Assembly (NCBI GenBank): GCA_008704415.1
Contig: VXIS01000066.1
Span: 106,578 to 170,577, forward strand
Source: Sphaerosporella brunnea
Lineage: Eukaryota; Ascomycota; Pezizomycetes; Pezizales; Pyronemataceae
DNA: 64,000 nt
Direction of reading: 5' to 3'
Shown here: piece by piece, positions 45,279 through 56,009 of the stretch
How the letters are laid out: each line of letters begins with the position of its first letter
Numbering within the stretch: the first letter of the stretch is position 1
Translations under genes and position numbers: made by a program
The notes under the pieces: generated by a model
Seen by the model: the letters and a program-made list of their open reading frames with translations, nothing else
Databases searched by the model: none
What the model was told of the DNA's origin: nothing

Positions 45279-45618
45279 TGGTGCCGGACGTCTGTAAACA
45301 ACACTAACTGAAGCCCGGGTAAATCGTGTTTCACAGTGTGAAACAAGGTGGTTCACCGCATGAAACGGGGTGGCGAGTGACGACAGAGGTGCGGCCCCGC
45401 GCGGCCTCGCGCGGGTTCTATGTGGCGCCCATTCGTATGGCGAAGATTTCACGTGAAGACCAGCAGTTTGCCATCCATTGTTTCGCGCGAGGCCGCGCGG
45501 GGCCGCACCTCTGTCGTCACTCGCCACCCCGTTTCATGCGGTGAACCACCTTGTTTCACACTGTGAAACACGATTTACCCGGGCTTCAGTTAGTGTTGTT
45601 TACAGACGTCCGGCACCA
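45279..45618. mobile_element. MITE with 135-bp perfect terminal inverted repeats and TA duplication (left arm)
   Basis: The left arm 45279-45413 starts TGGTGCCGGACGTCTG and is the exact reverse complement of 45484-45618, around a unique 70-bp core. TA flanks both ends (45277-45278 and 45619-45620), fitting Tc1/mariner-type insertion. The inner arm ends are GC-rich (gcggccccgcgcggcctcg). Perfect arms suggest a recent insertion or active homogenisation. The core contains the palindrome ttcacgtgaa. No protein is encoded. Confidence 0.88.
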
Positions 45619-45739
45619 TACTAAAATCCGTCACTGGTGTGTGATCGTTGTCTCTGGCCATTGCGTCGAGTCCATACTTGTGAAGCGGGACCTGCCGCGG
45701 AAAGAGCGGCACCACCAATCTTGCCTTCCAACCACCACC

Positions 45740-47197
45740 ATGGCGTCCAACACACGCCCGCTCCAGGACAACAACAACCTGCTGCCTCGCTCGCAGCAAT
45801 GACAACTCCGACTCCCGGGCAGCGGCTCAACCCGCAAGCGTCCCAAACTCAGCCCCACGTCCGGCCCCAACGTAAAATGGGCGCGCATCATTTCCTCGCA
45901 CACAATAATCGTGCAGACTGATCTTCCTGAACTCAAGTCGGGGCGCTGAACATGAGCGCCTTTATCAAAGCCCGCAAATTCGAGATCGGAGCGCTGAAGA
46001 AGTCGGTGGCGTCTTCGAAGGCAGCGAGCGTTCCAGTCGCTCCCCCGAGCTGTGCAGACGCACGGCGTCCCACAATACGAAGCGCGTACCGAAGCTGCTG
46101 CGTGCGCGCGCCGAGAAGGAGATGGCGGAGGATAATACGCCGACGCATACGTTCCGCAAGCGGAAAAAGATCGGGCATGACCGCCTTCGTGCTGAGACGG
46201 CTGAGAAGCTACGGAAGATGGGGAAGGAGGCTATTGAAAAGCTTGTTGGCCACGAGGAGGGGGTGGGCGGAGAACTCAAGAAGCCGCCGCAGCCGTACTC
46301 GAGTATATGAAGAGACCGAATGGGAAGGTGTGGCTGCCCACCCATGTGTGGCATGCGAAGCGGGCACATATGGATGTGAGGTGGAGACTTGCCGTGCCGG
46401 AGAGCTCGAACGAGAAGTGCTTCCGTAGCACGCAGAGGGCGGTTGAGAAGCGCGGTGCCATTGCATGGGATATCAGCTACTGGAGTCACATCCTTGTCAG
46501 TGGAGATGTAGAATTGGTGCAGAAAGTGCTGGAGGAGGTTTGTAAAGATGCTGCAGCGGACAAGAAGGTGCGCGCCGGCAGGAGGACCAAAGAGTGCTGG
46601 GCCTACGGACGGGGCGGATACCCCGACAGGCCGATTGCACCCGTGACAGTGATCTGGCGCCCGGCGGAGGAAGGGGCGGGGAAGGGGCGCAGAGTGGTTT
46701 CTACACAGTATGGGAGGAGCTGTTGGCCGCTATGCGGGCACCCAACATTGCAGCCGGAGAACAGAGAGTCTTTATCGACGACCTCCGCTTCGAGCTAGGA
46801 AGCATCCAGATCGCCGGTCCCTCCGCCACTGATGCACTACTCTTCGTTCTGAACCCTGCAACCCCGCCGGCGAAACAGAAAAAGCATGGACCGGTCTCCG
46901 AGGACTCACCAACCCCGATGCACTCCCGCCAGACGTAGTCCTCAGCTTCGAGATCACCGGTCCGCGCCTCCACTTCCCGCCTCGCCTCGACAACGTCCCT
47001 GCCCAGCAGGAAGAAGCGCTTTACACCATCCAATCCACCTGGCCGGTACACCTCACGGCCTTCTAGACCTCAAGAAGCGCGCGATCGCCGTAAAACTGCA
47101 GGCATCTCTGAAACGCATCCACAAACGCAAAGCGGACCCCGAACCCGGAAAATACCCAGAGCAGTTATGGAAAAGCAAACATTACATAAAGATATAA
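45740..47197 (+). pseudogene. pop1: Broken, 3'-truncated POP1 copy (RNase P/MRP subunit), left arm
   Basis: Conserved Pop1 segments appear in order but in changing frames: MASNTRPLQDNN at 45740; MSAFIKARKFEIGALKKSV at 45953; TASHNTKRVPKLLRARAEKE at about 46067; HTFRKRKKIGHDRL at about 46147; then VWLPTHVWHAKRAHM at 46330, with WRLAVPESSNEKCFRSTQRA and the AWDISY motif. Next come FYTVWEELLAAMRAPN in another frame (about 46700), WTGLRGLTNPDALPPDVVLS (about 46885), and FPPRLDNVPAQQEEALYTI. A basic tail ends at 47197. The C-terminal third, including the POPLD tryptophan-rich part, is missing. POP1 is essential for tRNA and rRNA processing, so an intact gene should exist elsewhere. The same lesions occur in the mirror copy. 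Confidence 0.85.
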
Positions 47198-47530
47198 ACA
47201 TTATACATATCATATAATGAATGTATGTTGAAGCTTAAGCATTATCTCTGTAGATATCGAGACGGGAAGTAGCCACAACTAGGATACTTCCAACCATTCG
47301 AGACCTGGGATATCTGGCACGCCCCTGCGCCTCAGCTACTCTACACCGGCAACTGACATGTGCAGTTCTCCGTCCACCGCCTCTCGTGTATCGTGAACAC
47401 ACATACTACATTGCCCTGCAATTCAAAGCCCTTTATACATACTAAACATGGCGGCGCAACGGGGTACTGTAGAGTACAGCTGTGTCCACAAAGCTCCTCT
47501 TCCAAAACAACAGTCTAAGATCCGGACATC

Positions 47531-48817
47531 ATGGCGTCCACAGCAGCAGTGCTCGCCCTCCTCCTCCTCTTCGTCCCCTCCCTCCACGCAGCAGTATCAG
47601 GCAAAGCCTGCTCCTGCTACCTTACCTCCACTCACGACCTCTTCAACACTTACCGAGTGCACGACTTCCGGCGCCTCCCAATTCCCGCCAGCATTCCAGC
47701 GCTGCCATCACAGCTGCCCCCCACCATCACCGACTCAACCAGCCACTCTAGCATCCCCATCGGCACCCTCCAACAGGGGTTCCTCACAAGCAAGGAGTGG
47801 ACTTCCTCCTGGGACATCCAGACATGGGGCAAAGGCGTCAATAACGAAACGAAATACAAGATGTGGAATTCTCTTTCGTCTGTGTATATCGACTATGAAA
47901 ATATCACCACCACCATCACCACCACCACGGGGAAGGTGGGAACTAGACTGGTGCTAAAAACCCGGCGCTTTGAGGGGTTCCAGATTTCGGCGGAGGTGGA
48001 GAATTTGTAGGTGCACTTTTGATAGAGGAGATGGGGGATGGGGACTGACGGTGGAATAGACAGAAGAATCTACTCCACGCCTCGACCCGCATTCGGGCCA
48101 GAGTTCTGGGGGATCCTGGCGCCGTGGCGGGGCTATTTTATTACCGGAACGACAACAATGAAAGCGATATTGAGATCTTGACTCGAGACGAGGCCTCGGC
48201 GATCTGGTACAGCAACCAGCCCGTTCTCGACTCTGGTATCTCCTTTCCCACCCCCTCCCTCCCCCCCCCCCCCCCAAAAAAAAAATAATCCTAAACTAAC
48301 CCCCCCCCCCACAACAGATGGCAACCAAATCCCCAATGCCTCCACCAGAGCCGACCTCATTACCAACAGCCTCACCGACGGCACCCAACTCACCAGCAAA
48401 CGCTCCTCCGAGTTCAGCTGGAGTGACTGGCACACGCACCGCATCGACTGGACCGCCGGCAAATCCTCGTGGTTTGTCGACGGAAACCACGTTCTTGACA
48501 AGACTTATGGCGTGCCTACTGCCACGGCGTACTTGGTGCTTAATATGTGGTCTGATGGTGGAGTGTGGTCCGGTGTTATGGACGTGGGTAAGGAGGCGAG
48601 ATTGGAGATCGAGTGGATCGAGATGGCGTTTAATACCTCGGATGAGGGCACGGAGAATAAGGAACGGGAGCCTGGGCAGGGAGGGGATGGGTGTAGGAGA
48701 GCTTGTGTGGTTGATGATAGGGCGCCGAGTCTTTCTGCGGCTGGCAGGATCGTTGGGGGGTTGCGGGAGGGAATTATGGCCGCCGTTGTGGTTGTGGTTC
48801 TCGCACAGTGGCTATAA
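47531..48817 (+). CDS. GPI-anchored GH16 family glycosidase, left (intact) copy
   Basis: Exons 47531-48006, 48060-48235 and 48318-48817 encode 383 residues. A signal peptide (MASTAAVLALLLLFVPSLHA) leads into a concanavalin-A-like glucanase domain. The catalytic motif NESDIEILTRD gives Glu193 as nucleophile, Asp195 as helper and Glu197 as acid/base. Further GH16 marks are LHASTRIRARVLGDPGAVAG, WHTHRIDWTAGKSSWFVDG and YLVLNMWSDGG. After a Gly/Asp/Glu-rich linker the end GIMAAVVVVVLAQWL is a plausible GPI-attachment tail, so the enzyme probably sits on plasma membrane or cell wall and acts on beta-1,3(4)-type glucans (inference). Intron 2 (82 bp) contains long C, A and C runs. Confidence 0.9.
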
Positions 48818-49118
48818 ACGGGAAACGCACTACCTCCTGCTCCCCCGGGAGAAACAAAGAATGGGCGAAACCGGCCCCGGTGGAATCTACACTTTCAACC
48901 TCTGCTATCACCACCGCCAAACAAAGCCCTCCCAGCTGTCTTTCTGTCATAGCTAGAAGTTGCATTTCTATTCTTACCCACCATTTCAATCATCGAAATG
49001 CCCTTTCTATGCCAAAATCCAGAACATCACGCACACCGCCTACCCGACTTTTCTTGACCTACCATGATCTGACATCTCGGACTAGATTCATGACTACACC
49101 TAGAGAACCGAAACGAAA

Positions 49119-49970
49119 ATGTCACTCCTGGCGAGCTCAAGTACGGCCCACAACACTACGTTATCTTTCTTACCCATCAAGTCCGGCACCGTAGTACCGT
49201 CGATTAGTATCCGGACCCATAACTCACCACCACCGCCCGACTCACAAACCAGCACCCGCACATCAACATCAACATCCACATCCACCGCTACCATCACCCA
49301 AACAACCACACCGCACGGCGCCCAATCAGCATCAACAACAATAACAAGAACATTAACGCCCTCGTCGACGTCTACAAAAACGGTTACGCTGATTCACGAC
49401 TCTTCCTCCTCCTCCTCCTCCTCCTCCTCCTCCTCCTCCTCCTCCTTCTCCCGCACCACCGCCAAAGCTTATGAACCGTGGCTCACTGCGCCCACAGCTT
49501 CTTGGGATGTGGGGGGAGAGGTTGGTCCCTCCTCCACGACGGAGGGGGTGACTCCGAGTAGTACTGGCACGGGTGGGAGCGGGGGCGGAGGCGGTGCTGG
49601 TGGGAATGGGACGATACTTATCGCGACGCTGTCGGTGCTTTTGCCGTTGCTTTTGCTGGTGGTGGTGGGGGGAGGTATGTTTTGGTGGCGCCGCCATCGG
49701 GAAAGCGAGAGGCTGAGGGAGGAGGAGGAACAAGAGAAAGATTACCCGGAAGGGGGGTTTGGGAATAGGGGTATTAATGGGGGCAGCCGCGAGAGCTTGG
49801 AGGGCAGGAGGAGTGGGGAATGGAGTTTTATAGAGAGTGTTCGAAGTGAGAGTGTACGCAGTGTTGGAAGCTTACCGGTGTTGCCGGACCTGAATGTGGC
49901 GGTGGATTGGAGGTGGGAGGTTGCGGATTTGGAGAGGGAGAATTCGAAACGGGCTATGAGAAGTTTGTAA
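49119..49970 (+). CDS. Ser/Thr-rich single-pass membrane protein, left copy
   Basis: Single open frame of 283 residues. Residues 1-130 are Ser/Thr-rich, with a TSTSTST tract and a 15-residue serine run encoded by a TCC microsatellite (about 49405-49448). A Gly-rich spacer precedes one membrane segment (ILIATLSVLLPLLLLVVVGG, about residues 165-187), a basic stop-transfer WWRRHRESER and an acidic/serine cytosolic tail. The layout resembles Mid2/Wsc-like wall-stress sensors or other mucin-like fungal membrane proteins. No signal peptide is obvious from this start, so an upstream exon may be missing. The stop is 77 bp from the palindrome centre. Confidence 0.65.
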   Translation: MSLLASSSTAHNTTLSFLPIKSGTVVPSISIRTHNSPPPPDSQTSTRTSTSTSTSTATITQTTTPHGAQSASTTITRTLTPSSTSTKTVTLIHDSSSSSSSSSSSSSSSFSRTTAKAYEPWLTAPTASWDVGGEVGPSSTTEGVTPSSTGTGGSGGGGGAGGNGTILIATLSVLLPLLLLVVVGGGMFWWRRHRESERLREEEEQEKDYPEGGFGNRGINGGSRESLEGRRSGEWSFIESVRSESVRSVGSLPVLPDLNVAVDWRWEVADLERENSKRAMRSL

Positions 49971-50131
49971 TGGACGATGTTTGTGATGGAAGTTGTACAT
50001 ACAGCTGCTGGTGATATCCTATGACGCTCTATATTTGCACTCTCGAGATATATCCTCGAGAGTGCAAATATAGAGCGTCATAGGATATCACCAGCAGCTG
50101 TATGTACAACTTCCATCACAAACATCGTCCA
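49971..50131. other. Intergenic across the palindrome centre
   Basis: The two mirror 3' flanks of the membrane-protein genes meet here. Each contains the same ttgtacatacagctgctg sequence in opposite orientation. Confidence 0.7.
50041..50061. other. Centre of the giant palindrome
   Basis: The junction reads tctcgag-atatatc-ctcgaga. If one G is restored after the left ctcgag, the centre becomes a perfect palindrome around gatatatc with no spacer, so the two arms meet head-on. No telomere-like repeat, transposon end or unrelated filler is present at the join. The stop codons of the flanking mirror genes lie about 75 bp to either side. Confidence 0.9.
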
Positions 50132-50983
50132 TTACAAACTTCTCATAGCCCGTTTCGAATTCTCCCTCTCCAAATCCGCAACCTCCCACCTCCAATCCAC
50201 CGCCACATTCAGGTCCGGCAACACCGGTAAGCTTCCAACACTGCGTACACTCTCACTTCGAACACTCTCTATAAAACTCCATTCCCCACTCCTCCTGCCC
50301 TCCAAGCTCTCGCGGCTGCCCCCATTAATACCCCTATTCCCAAACCCCCCTTCCGGGTAATCTTTCTCTTGTTCCTCCTCCTCCCTCAGCCTCTCGCTTT
50401 CCCGATGGCGGCGCCACCAAAACATACCTCCCCCCACCACCACCAGCAAAAGCAACGGCAAAAGCACCGACAGCGTCGCGATAAGTATCGTCCCATTCCC
50501 ACCAGCACCGCCTCCGCCCCCGCTCCCACCCGTGCCAGTACTACTCGGAGTCACCCCCTCCGTCGTGGAGGAGGGACCAACCTCTCCCCCCACATCCCAA
50601 GAAGCTGTGGGCGCAGTGAGCCACGGTTCATAAGCTTTGGCGGTGGTGCGGGAGAAGGAGGAGGAGGAGGAGGAGGAGGAGGAGGAGGAGGAGGAGGAAG
50701 AGTCGTGAATCAGCGTAACCGTTTTTGTAGACGTCGACGAGGGCGTTAATGTTCTTGTTATTGTTGTTGATGCTGATTGGGCGCCGTGCGGTGTGGTTGT
50801 TTGGGTGATGGTAGCGGTGGATGTGGATGTTGATGTTGATGTGCGGGTGCTGGTTTGTGAGTCGGGCGGTGGTGGTGAGTTATGGGTCCGGATACTAATC
50901 GACGGTACTACGGTGCCGGACTTGATGGGTAAGAAAGATAACGTAGTGTTGTGGGCCGTACTTGAGCTCGCCAGGAGTGACAT
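50132..50983 (-). CDS. Ser/Thr-rich single-pass membrane protein, right copy
   Basis: Identical translation to 49119-49970. The two copies converge tail to tail on the palindrome centre, 161 bp between their stops. Confidence 0.65.
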   Translation of the reverse strand: MSLLASSSTAHNTTLSFLPIKSGTVVPSISIRTHNSPPPPDSQTSTRTSTSTSTSTATITQTTTPHGAQSASTTITRTLTPSSTSTKTVTLIHDSSSSSSSSSSSSSSSFSRTTAKAYEPWLTAPTASWDVGGEVGPSSTTEGVTPSSTGTGGSGGGGGAGGNGTILIATLSVLLPLLLLVVVGGGMFWWRRHRESERLREEEEQEKDYPEGGFGNRGINGGSRESLEGRRSGEWSFIESVRSESVRSVGSLPVLPDLNVAVDWRWEVADLERENSKRAMRSL

Positions 50984-51145
50984 TTTCGTTTCGGTTCTCT
51001 AGGTGTAGTCATGAATCTAGTCCGAGATGTCAGATCATGGTAGGTCAAGAAAAGTCGGGTAGGCGGTGTGCGTGATGTTCTGGATTTTGGCATAGAAAGG
51101 GCATTTCGATGATTGAAATGGTGGGTAAGAATAGAAATGCAACTT

Positions 51146-52554
51146 CTAGCTATGACAGAAAGACAGCTGGGAGGGCTTTGTTTGGCGGTGGTGATAGCAG
51201 AGGTTGAAAGTGTAGATTCCACCGGGGCCGGTTTCGCCCATTCTTTGTTTCTCCCGGGGGAGCAGGAGGTAGTGCGTTTCCCGTTTATAGCCACTGTGCG
51301 AGAACCACAACCACAACGGCGGCCATAATTCCCTCCCGCAACCCCCAACGATCCTGCCAGCCGCAGAAAGACTCGGCGCCCTATCATCAACCACACAAGC
51401 TCTCCTACACCCATCCCCTCCCTGCCCAGGCTCCCGTTCCTTATTCTCCGTGCCCTCATCCGAGGTATTAAACGCCATCTCGATCCACTCGATCTCCAAT
51501 CTCGCCTCCTTACCCACGTCCATAACACCGGACCACACTCCACCATCAGACCACATATTAAGCACCAAGTACGCCGTGGCAGTAGGCACGCCATAAGTCT
51601 TGTCAAGAACGTGGTTTCCGTCGACAAACCACGAGGATTTGCCGGCGGTCCAGTCGATGCGGTGCGTGTGCCAGTCACTCCAGCTGAACTCGGAGGAGCG
51701 TTTGCTGGTGAGTTGGGTGCCGTCGGTGAGGCTGTTGGTAATGAGGTCGGCTCTGGTGGAGGCATTGGGGATTTGGTTGCCATCTGTTGTGGGGGGGGGG
51801 TTAGTTTAGGATTATTTTTTTTTGAGGGAGGGGGTGGGAAAGGAGATACCAGAGTCGAGAACGGGCTGGTTGCTGTACCAGATCGCCGAGGCCTCGTCTC
51901 GAGTCAAGATCTCAATATCGCTTTCATTGTTGTCGTTCCGGTAATAAAATAGCCCCGCCACGGCGCCAGGATCCCCCAGAACTCTGGCCCGAATGCGGGT
52001 CGAGGCGTGGAGTAGATTCTTCTGTCTATTCCACCGTCAGTCCCCATCCCCCATCTCCTCTATCAAAAGTGCACCTACAAATTCTCCACCTCCGCCGAAA
52101 TCTGGAACCCCTCAAAGCGCCGGGTTTTTAGCACCAGTCTAGTTCCCACCTTCCCCGTGGTGGTGGTGATGGTGGTGGTGATATTTTCATAGTCGATATA
52201 CACAGACGAAAGAGAATTCCACATCTTGTATTTCGTTTCGTTATTGACGCCTTTGCCCCATGTCTGGATGTCCCAGGAGGAAGTCCACTCCTTGCTTGTG
52301 AGGAACCCCTGTTGGAGGGTGCCGATGGGGATGCTAGAGTGGCTGGTTGAGTCGGTGATGGTGGGGGGCAGCTGTGATGGCAGCGCTGGAATGCTGGCGG
52401 GAATTGGGAGGCGCCGGAAGTCGTGCACTCGGTAAGTGTTGAAGAGGTCGTGAGTGGAGGTAAGGTAGCAGGAGCAGGCTTTGCCTGATACTGCTGCGTG
52501 GAGGGAGGGGACGAAGAGGAGGAGGAGGGCGAGCACTGCTGCTGTGGACGCCAT
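51146..52554 (-). CDS. GH16 glycosidase, right copy with frameshifted C-terminus
   Basis: Mirror of the left copy: exons 52554-52079, 52025-51850 and from 51783 downward. Intron 2 is 66 bp instead of 82 because its homopolymers are shorter. One G is missing from the run at 51342-51346, so after GRIVGG the frame changes. The GPI-type tail is replaced by an unrelated sequence (CGRELWPPLWLWF...) running to a stop at 51146 instead of 51285. The catalytic domain is unchanged. The shift may be a sequencing error; if real, this copy would be secreted rather than anchored. Confidence 0.75.
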
Positions 52555-52887
52555 GATGTCCGGATCTTAGACTGTTGTTTTGGAAGAGGAGCTTTGTGGA
52601 CACAGCTGTACTCTACAGTACCCCGTTGCGCCGCCATGTTTAGTATGTATAAAGGGCTTTGAATTGCAGGGCAATGTAGTATGTGTGTTCACGATACACG
52701 AGAGGCGGTGGACGGAGAACTGCACATGTCAGTTGCCGGTGTAGAGTAGCTGAGGCGCAGGGGCGTGCCAGATATCCCAGGTCTCGAATGGTTGGAAGTA
52801 TCCTAGTTGTGGCTACTTCCCGTCTCGATATCTACAGAGATAATGCTTAAGCTTCAACATACATTCATTATATGATATGTATAATGT

Positions 52888-54345
52888 TTATATCTTTATG
52901 TAATGTTTGCTTTTCCATAACTGCTCTGGGTATTTTCCGGGTTCGGGGTCCGCTTTGCGTTTGTGGATGCGTTTCAGAGATGCCTGCAGTTTTACGGCGA
53001 TCGCGCGCTTCTTGAGGTCTAGAAGGCCGTGAGGTGTACCGGCCAGGTGGATTGGATGGTGTAAAGCGCTTCTTCCTGCTGGGCAGGGACGTTGTCGAGG
53101 CGAGGCGGGAAGTGGAGGCGCGGACCGGTGATCTCGAAGCTGAGGACTACGTCTGGCGGGAGTGCATCGGGGTTGGTGAGTCCTCGGAGACCGGTCCATG
53201 CTTTTTCTGTTTCGCCGGCGGGGTTGCAGGGTTCAGAACGAAGAGTAGTGCATCAGTGGCGGAGGGACCGGCGATCTGGATGCTTCCTAGCTCGAAGCGG
53301 AGGTCGTCGATAAAGACTCTCTGTTCTCCGGCTGCAATGTTGGGTGCCCGCATAGCGGCCAACAGCTCCTCCCATACTGTGTAGAAACCACTCTGCGCCC
53401 CTTCCCCGCCCCTTCCTCCGCCGGGCGCCAGATCACTGTCACGGGTGCAATCGGCCTGTCGGGGTATCCGCCCCGTCCGTAGGCCCAGCACTCTTTGGTC
53501 CTCCTGCCGGCGCGCACCTTCTTGTCCGCTGCAGCATCTTTACAAACCTCCTCCAGCACTTTCTGCACCAATTCTACATCTCCACTGACAAGGATGTGAC
53601 TCCAGTAGCTGATATCCCATGCAATGGCACCGCGCTTCTCAACCGCCCTCTGCGTGCTACGGAAGCACTTCTCGTTCGAGCTCTCCGGCACGGCAAGTCT
53701 CCACCTCACATCCATATGTGCCCGCTTCGCATGCCACACATGGGTGGGCAGCCACACCTTCCCATTCGGTCTCTTCATATACTCGAGTACGGCTGCGGCG
53801 GCTTCTTGAGTTCTCCGCCCACCCCCTCCTCGTGGCCAACAAGCTTTTCAATAGCCTCCTTCCCCATCTTCCGTAGCTTCTCAGCCGTCTCAGCACGAAG
53901 GCGGTCATGCCCGATCTTTTTCCGCTTGCGGAACGTATGCGTCGGCGTATTATCCTCCGCCATCTCCTTCTCGGCGCGCGCACGCAGCAGCTTCGGTACG
54001 CGCTTCGTATTGTGGGACGCCGTGCGTCTGCACAGCTCGGGGGAGCGACTGGAACGCTCGCTGCCTTCGAAGACGCCACCGACTTCTTCAGCGCTCCGAT
54101 CTCGAATTTGCGGGCTTTGATAAAGGCGCTCATGTTCAGCGCCCCGACTTGAGTTCAGGAAGATCAGTCTGCACGATTATTGTGTGCGAGGAAATGATGC
54201 GCGCCCATTTTACGTTGGGGCCGGACGTGGGGCTGAGTTTGGGACGCTTGCGGGTTGAGCCGCTGCCCGGGAGTCGGAGTTGTCATTGCTGCGAGCGAGG
54301 CAGCAGGTTGTTGTTGTCCTGGAGCGGGCGTGTGTTGGACGCCAT
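52888..54345 (-). pseudogene. pop1: Broken, 3'-truncated POP1 copy, right-arm mirror
   Basis: Reverse complement of 45740-47197 with identical frame breaks. Confidence 0.85.
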
Positions 54346-54466
54346 GGTGGTGGTTGGAAGGCAAGATTGGTGGTGCCGCTCTTTCCGCGGCAGGTCCCGC
54401 TTCACAAGTATGGACTCGACGCAATGGCCAGAGACAACGATCACACACCAGTGACGGATTTTAGTA

Positions 54467-54806
54467 TGGTGCCGGACGTCTGTAAACAACACTAACTGAA
54501 GCCCGGGTAAATCGTGTTTCACAGTGTGAAACAAGGTGGTTCACCGCATGAAACGGGGTGGCGAGTGACGACAGAGGTGCGGCCCCGCGCGGCCTCGCGC
54601 GAAACAATGGATGGCAAACTGCTGGTCTTCACGTGAAATCTTCGCCATACGAATGGGCGCCACATAGAACCCGCGCGAGGCCGCGCGGGGCCGCACCTCT
54701 GTCGTCACTCGCCACCCCGTTTCATGCGGTGAACCACCTTGTTTCACACTGTGAAACACGATTTACCCGGGCTTCAGTTAGTGTTGTTTACAGACGTCCG
54801 GCACCA
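54467..54806. mobile_element. MITE with 135-bp perfect terminal repeats (right-arm mirror copy)
   Basis: Reverse complement of 45279-45618, including the TA flanks and the inverted 70-bp core. Confidence 0.88.
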
Positions 54807-54904
54807 TACGTTGCAACCGCAAACTTGCATTGTTACATAAGCCCCCATCCTTTTGGTGGTCCGTCACCGGTGTGATCGTCACCGGTGTCTGCATGCCGCC
54901 TCTA

Positions 54905-55180
54905 CTCGGGGGATTTTTGAGTATCGGGACACGCAATTTACCCGACTTTGAGCAGGGATTGTCCGACGGTCATACTGGCTCGAACACCTACCTCTACGGA
55001 TTATTGTATGCGCCATGATGTGTCCAGTAGATTGGATACTCTGGTAGCTGTGGGAGATGGCCGTAATACGGACGATTGGGAGCTGATTGGGGAGCTCGGC
55101 GGGGAGCTCCTCTCAGCGCCGGACAAATCCCTGTCCAAAGCCGGGTAAATTGCGTGTCCCGATACTTAAAAATCCCCCGA
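54905..55180. mobile_element. MITE-like element, 276 bp (right-arm mirror copy)
   Basis: Reverse complement of 44905-45180. Confidence 0.7.
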
Positions 55181-55182
55181 GA

Positions 55183-56009
55183 CAAGAGACACTTCCGTTT
55201 TCGAACTAGCGCGGTTTCATAAATGCGCTAACCATTTTAGAACTAGTCCGATATAAATTTGGTAGAGCGTTGTTGTGCTTCAATCTTCGTCCCTCCAACA
55301 GAATACAATCCCATCATCCTCGTCCTCAACTTCGGTATCCCTGCACTATATACTGGCGCTCTGCTCCGACAAGCCTTGCACTGCGTCTGCTGCCAGACCG
55401 AGCCGGCCGATTCGTCGTCCATGATCGGGGCTTCATAAGAAGCAACGTTAATTCATCCTTCAATACTTAGCAACAGTAGTAGCTGAAAGCCACTTCGAAC
55501 TTACCTTTTACCATCGATTGAGGTAGCTAACACGTTTAATATCGTAACGTAAAGCAACATCAGTCCGATTAGGTGCACGTGAGCTCCCACCGGGAGTCTG
55601 AACGGTACAATGCTCCCACCATCTAAGTACTCCAAGTTTTAACTCAGTTGTGAAAGACTGACGCTGGCGCTACGGGGAAACACGAGGAGCCAGAAACTTC
55701 ATGGGCACCGCATAAATAGGCTTTGTACGAGGGCCGGGTTTGCGTTTGGGTTTGGGTGCTTCGAATTCTCTCCGGTTCGGTGTTCAATTCCCCGCTGGGT
55801 AGTTGCGAGGCAGACCCAATTGAGAAGGAGGACAAGAACTGCTTCGGGACCGCAGCTGTAACCGAAGTTAGACTGTTCATGGTTATTCGTGATTCTGTTT
55901 GTAGGGGTAGCAGTAGTTTAAGGCGCCGCGAGTTTGAGGTGTCGCAATTCGCAAGGGTGACATGCCACGCTTCTAAAACTACACTAGTACGAAAATGGAA
56001 GTGTCTCTT
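55183..56009. mobile_element. Inverted-repeat element, 827 bp (right-arm mirror copy)
   Basis: Reverse complement of 44076-44902. Confidence 0.6.

Larger units (their letters stand above)
36084..50047 (+). repeat. Left arm of a giant inverted repeat
   Basis: Every base pattern checked from 36084 to 50047 recurs as reverse complement from 64000 back to 50055. Paired coordinates sum to 100102 near the centre, 100101 and 100085 further out, then 100083 and 100084 at the far end. The steps come only from homopolymer-length differences: G6 versus G5 at 48755; C15-A10...C11 versus C1-A9...C10 at 48260-48311; T11 versus T9 at about 39856; A6 versus A7 at about 39483. All open frames between these points translate identically in both arms. 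The arm may start left of 36084; the partner sequence lies outside the window. Confidence 0.97.

Noticed and set aside
50041..50061. Telomere or hairpin chromosome end at the palindrome centre
   Set aside because: No TTAGGG-type repeats or terminal sequences are present; the join alone does not show a chromosome end.
50908..51783. 291-codon minus frame in the right arm
   Set aside because: Out-of-frame reading of GH16 exon 3 that continues into the neighbouring gene; left open only by chance and the homopolymer change.
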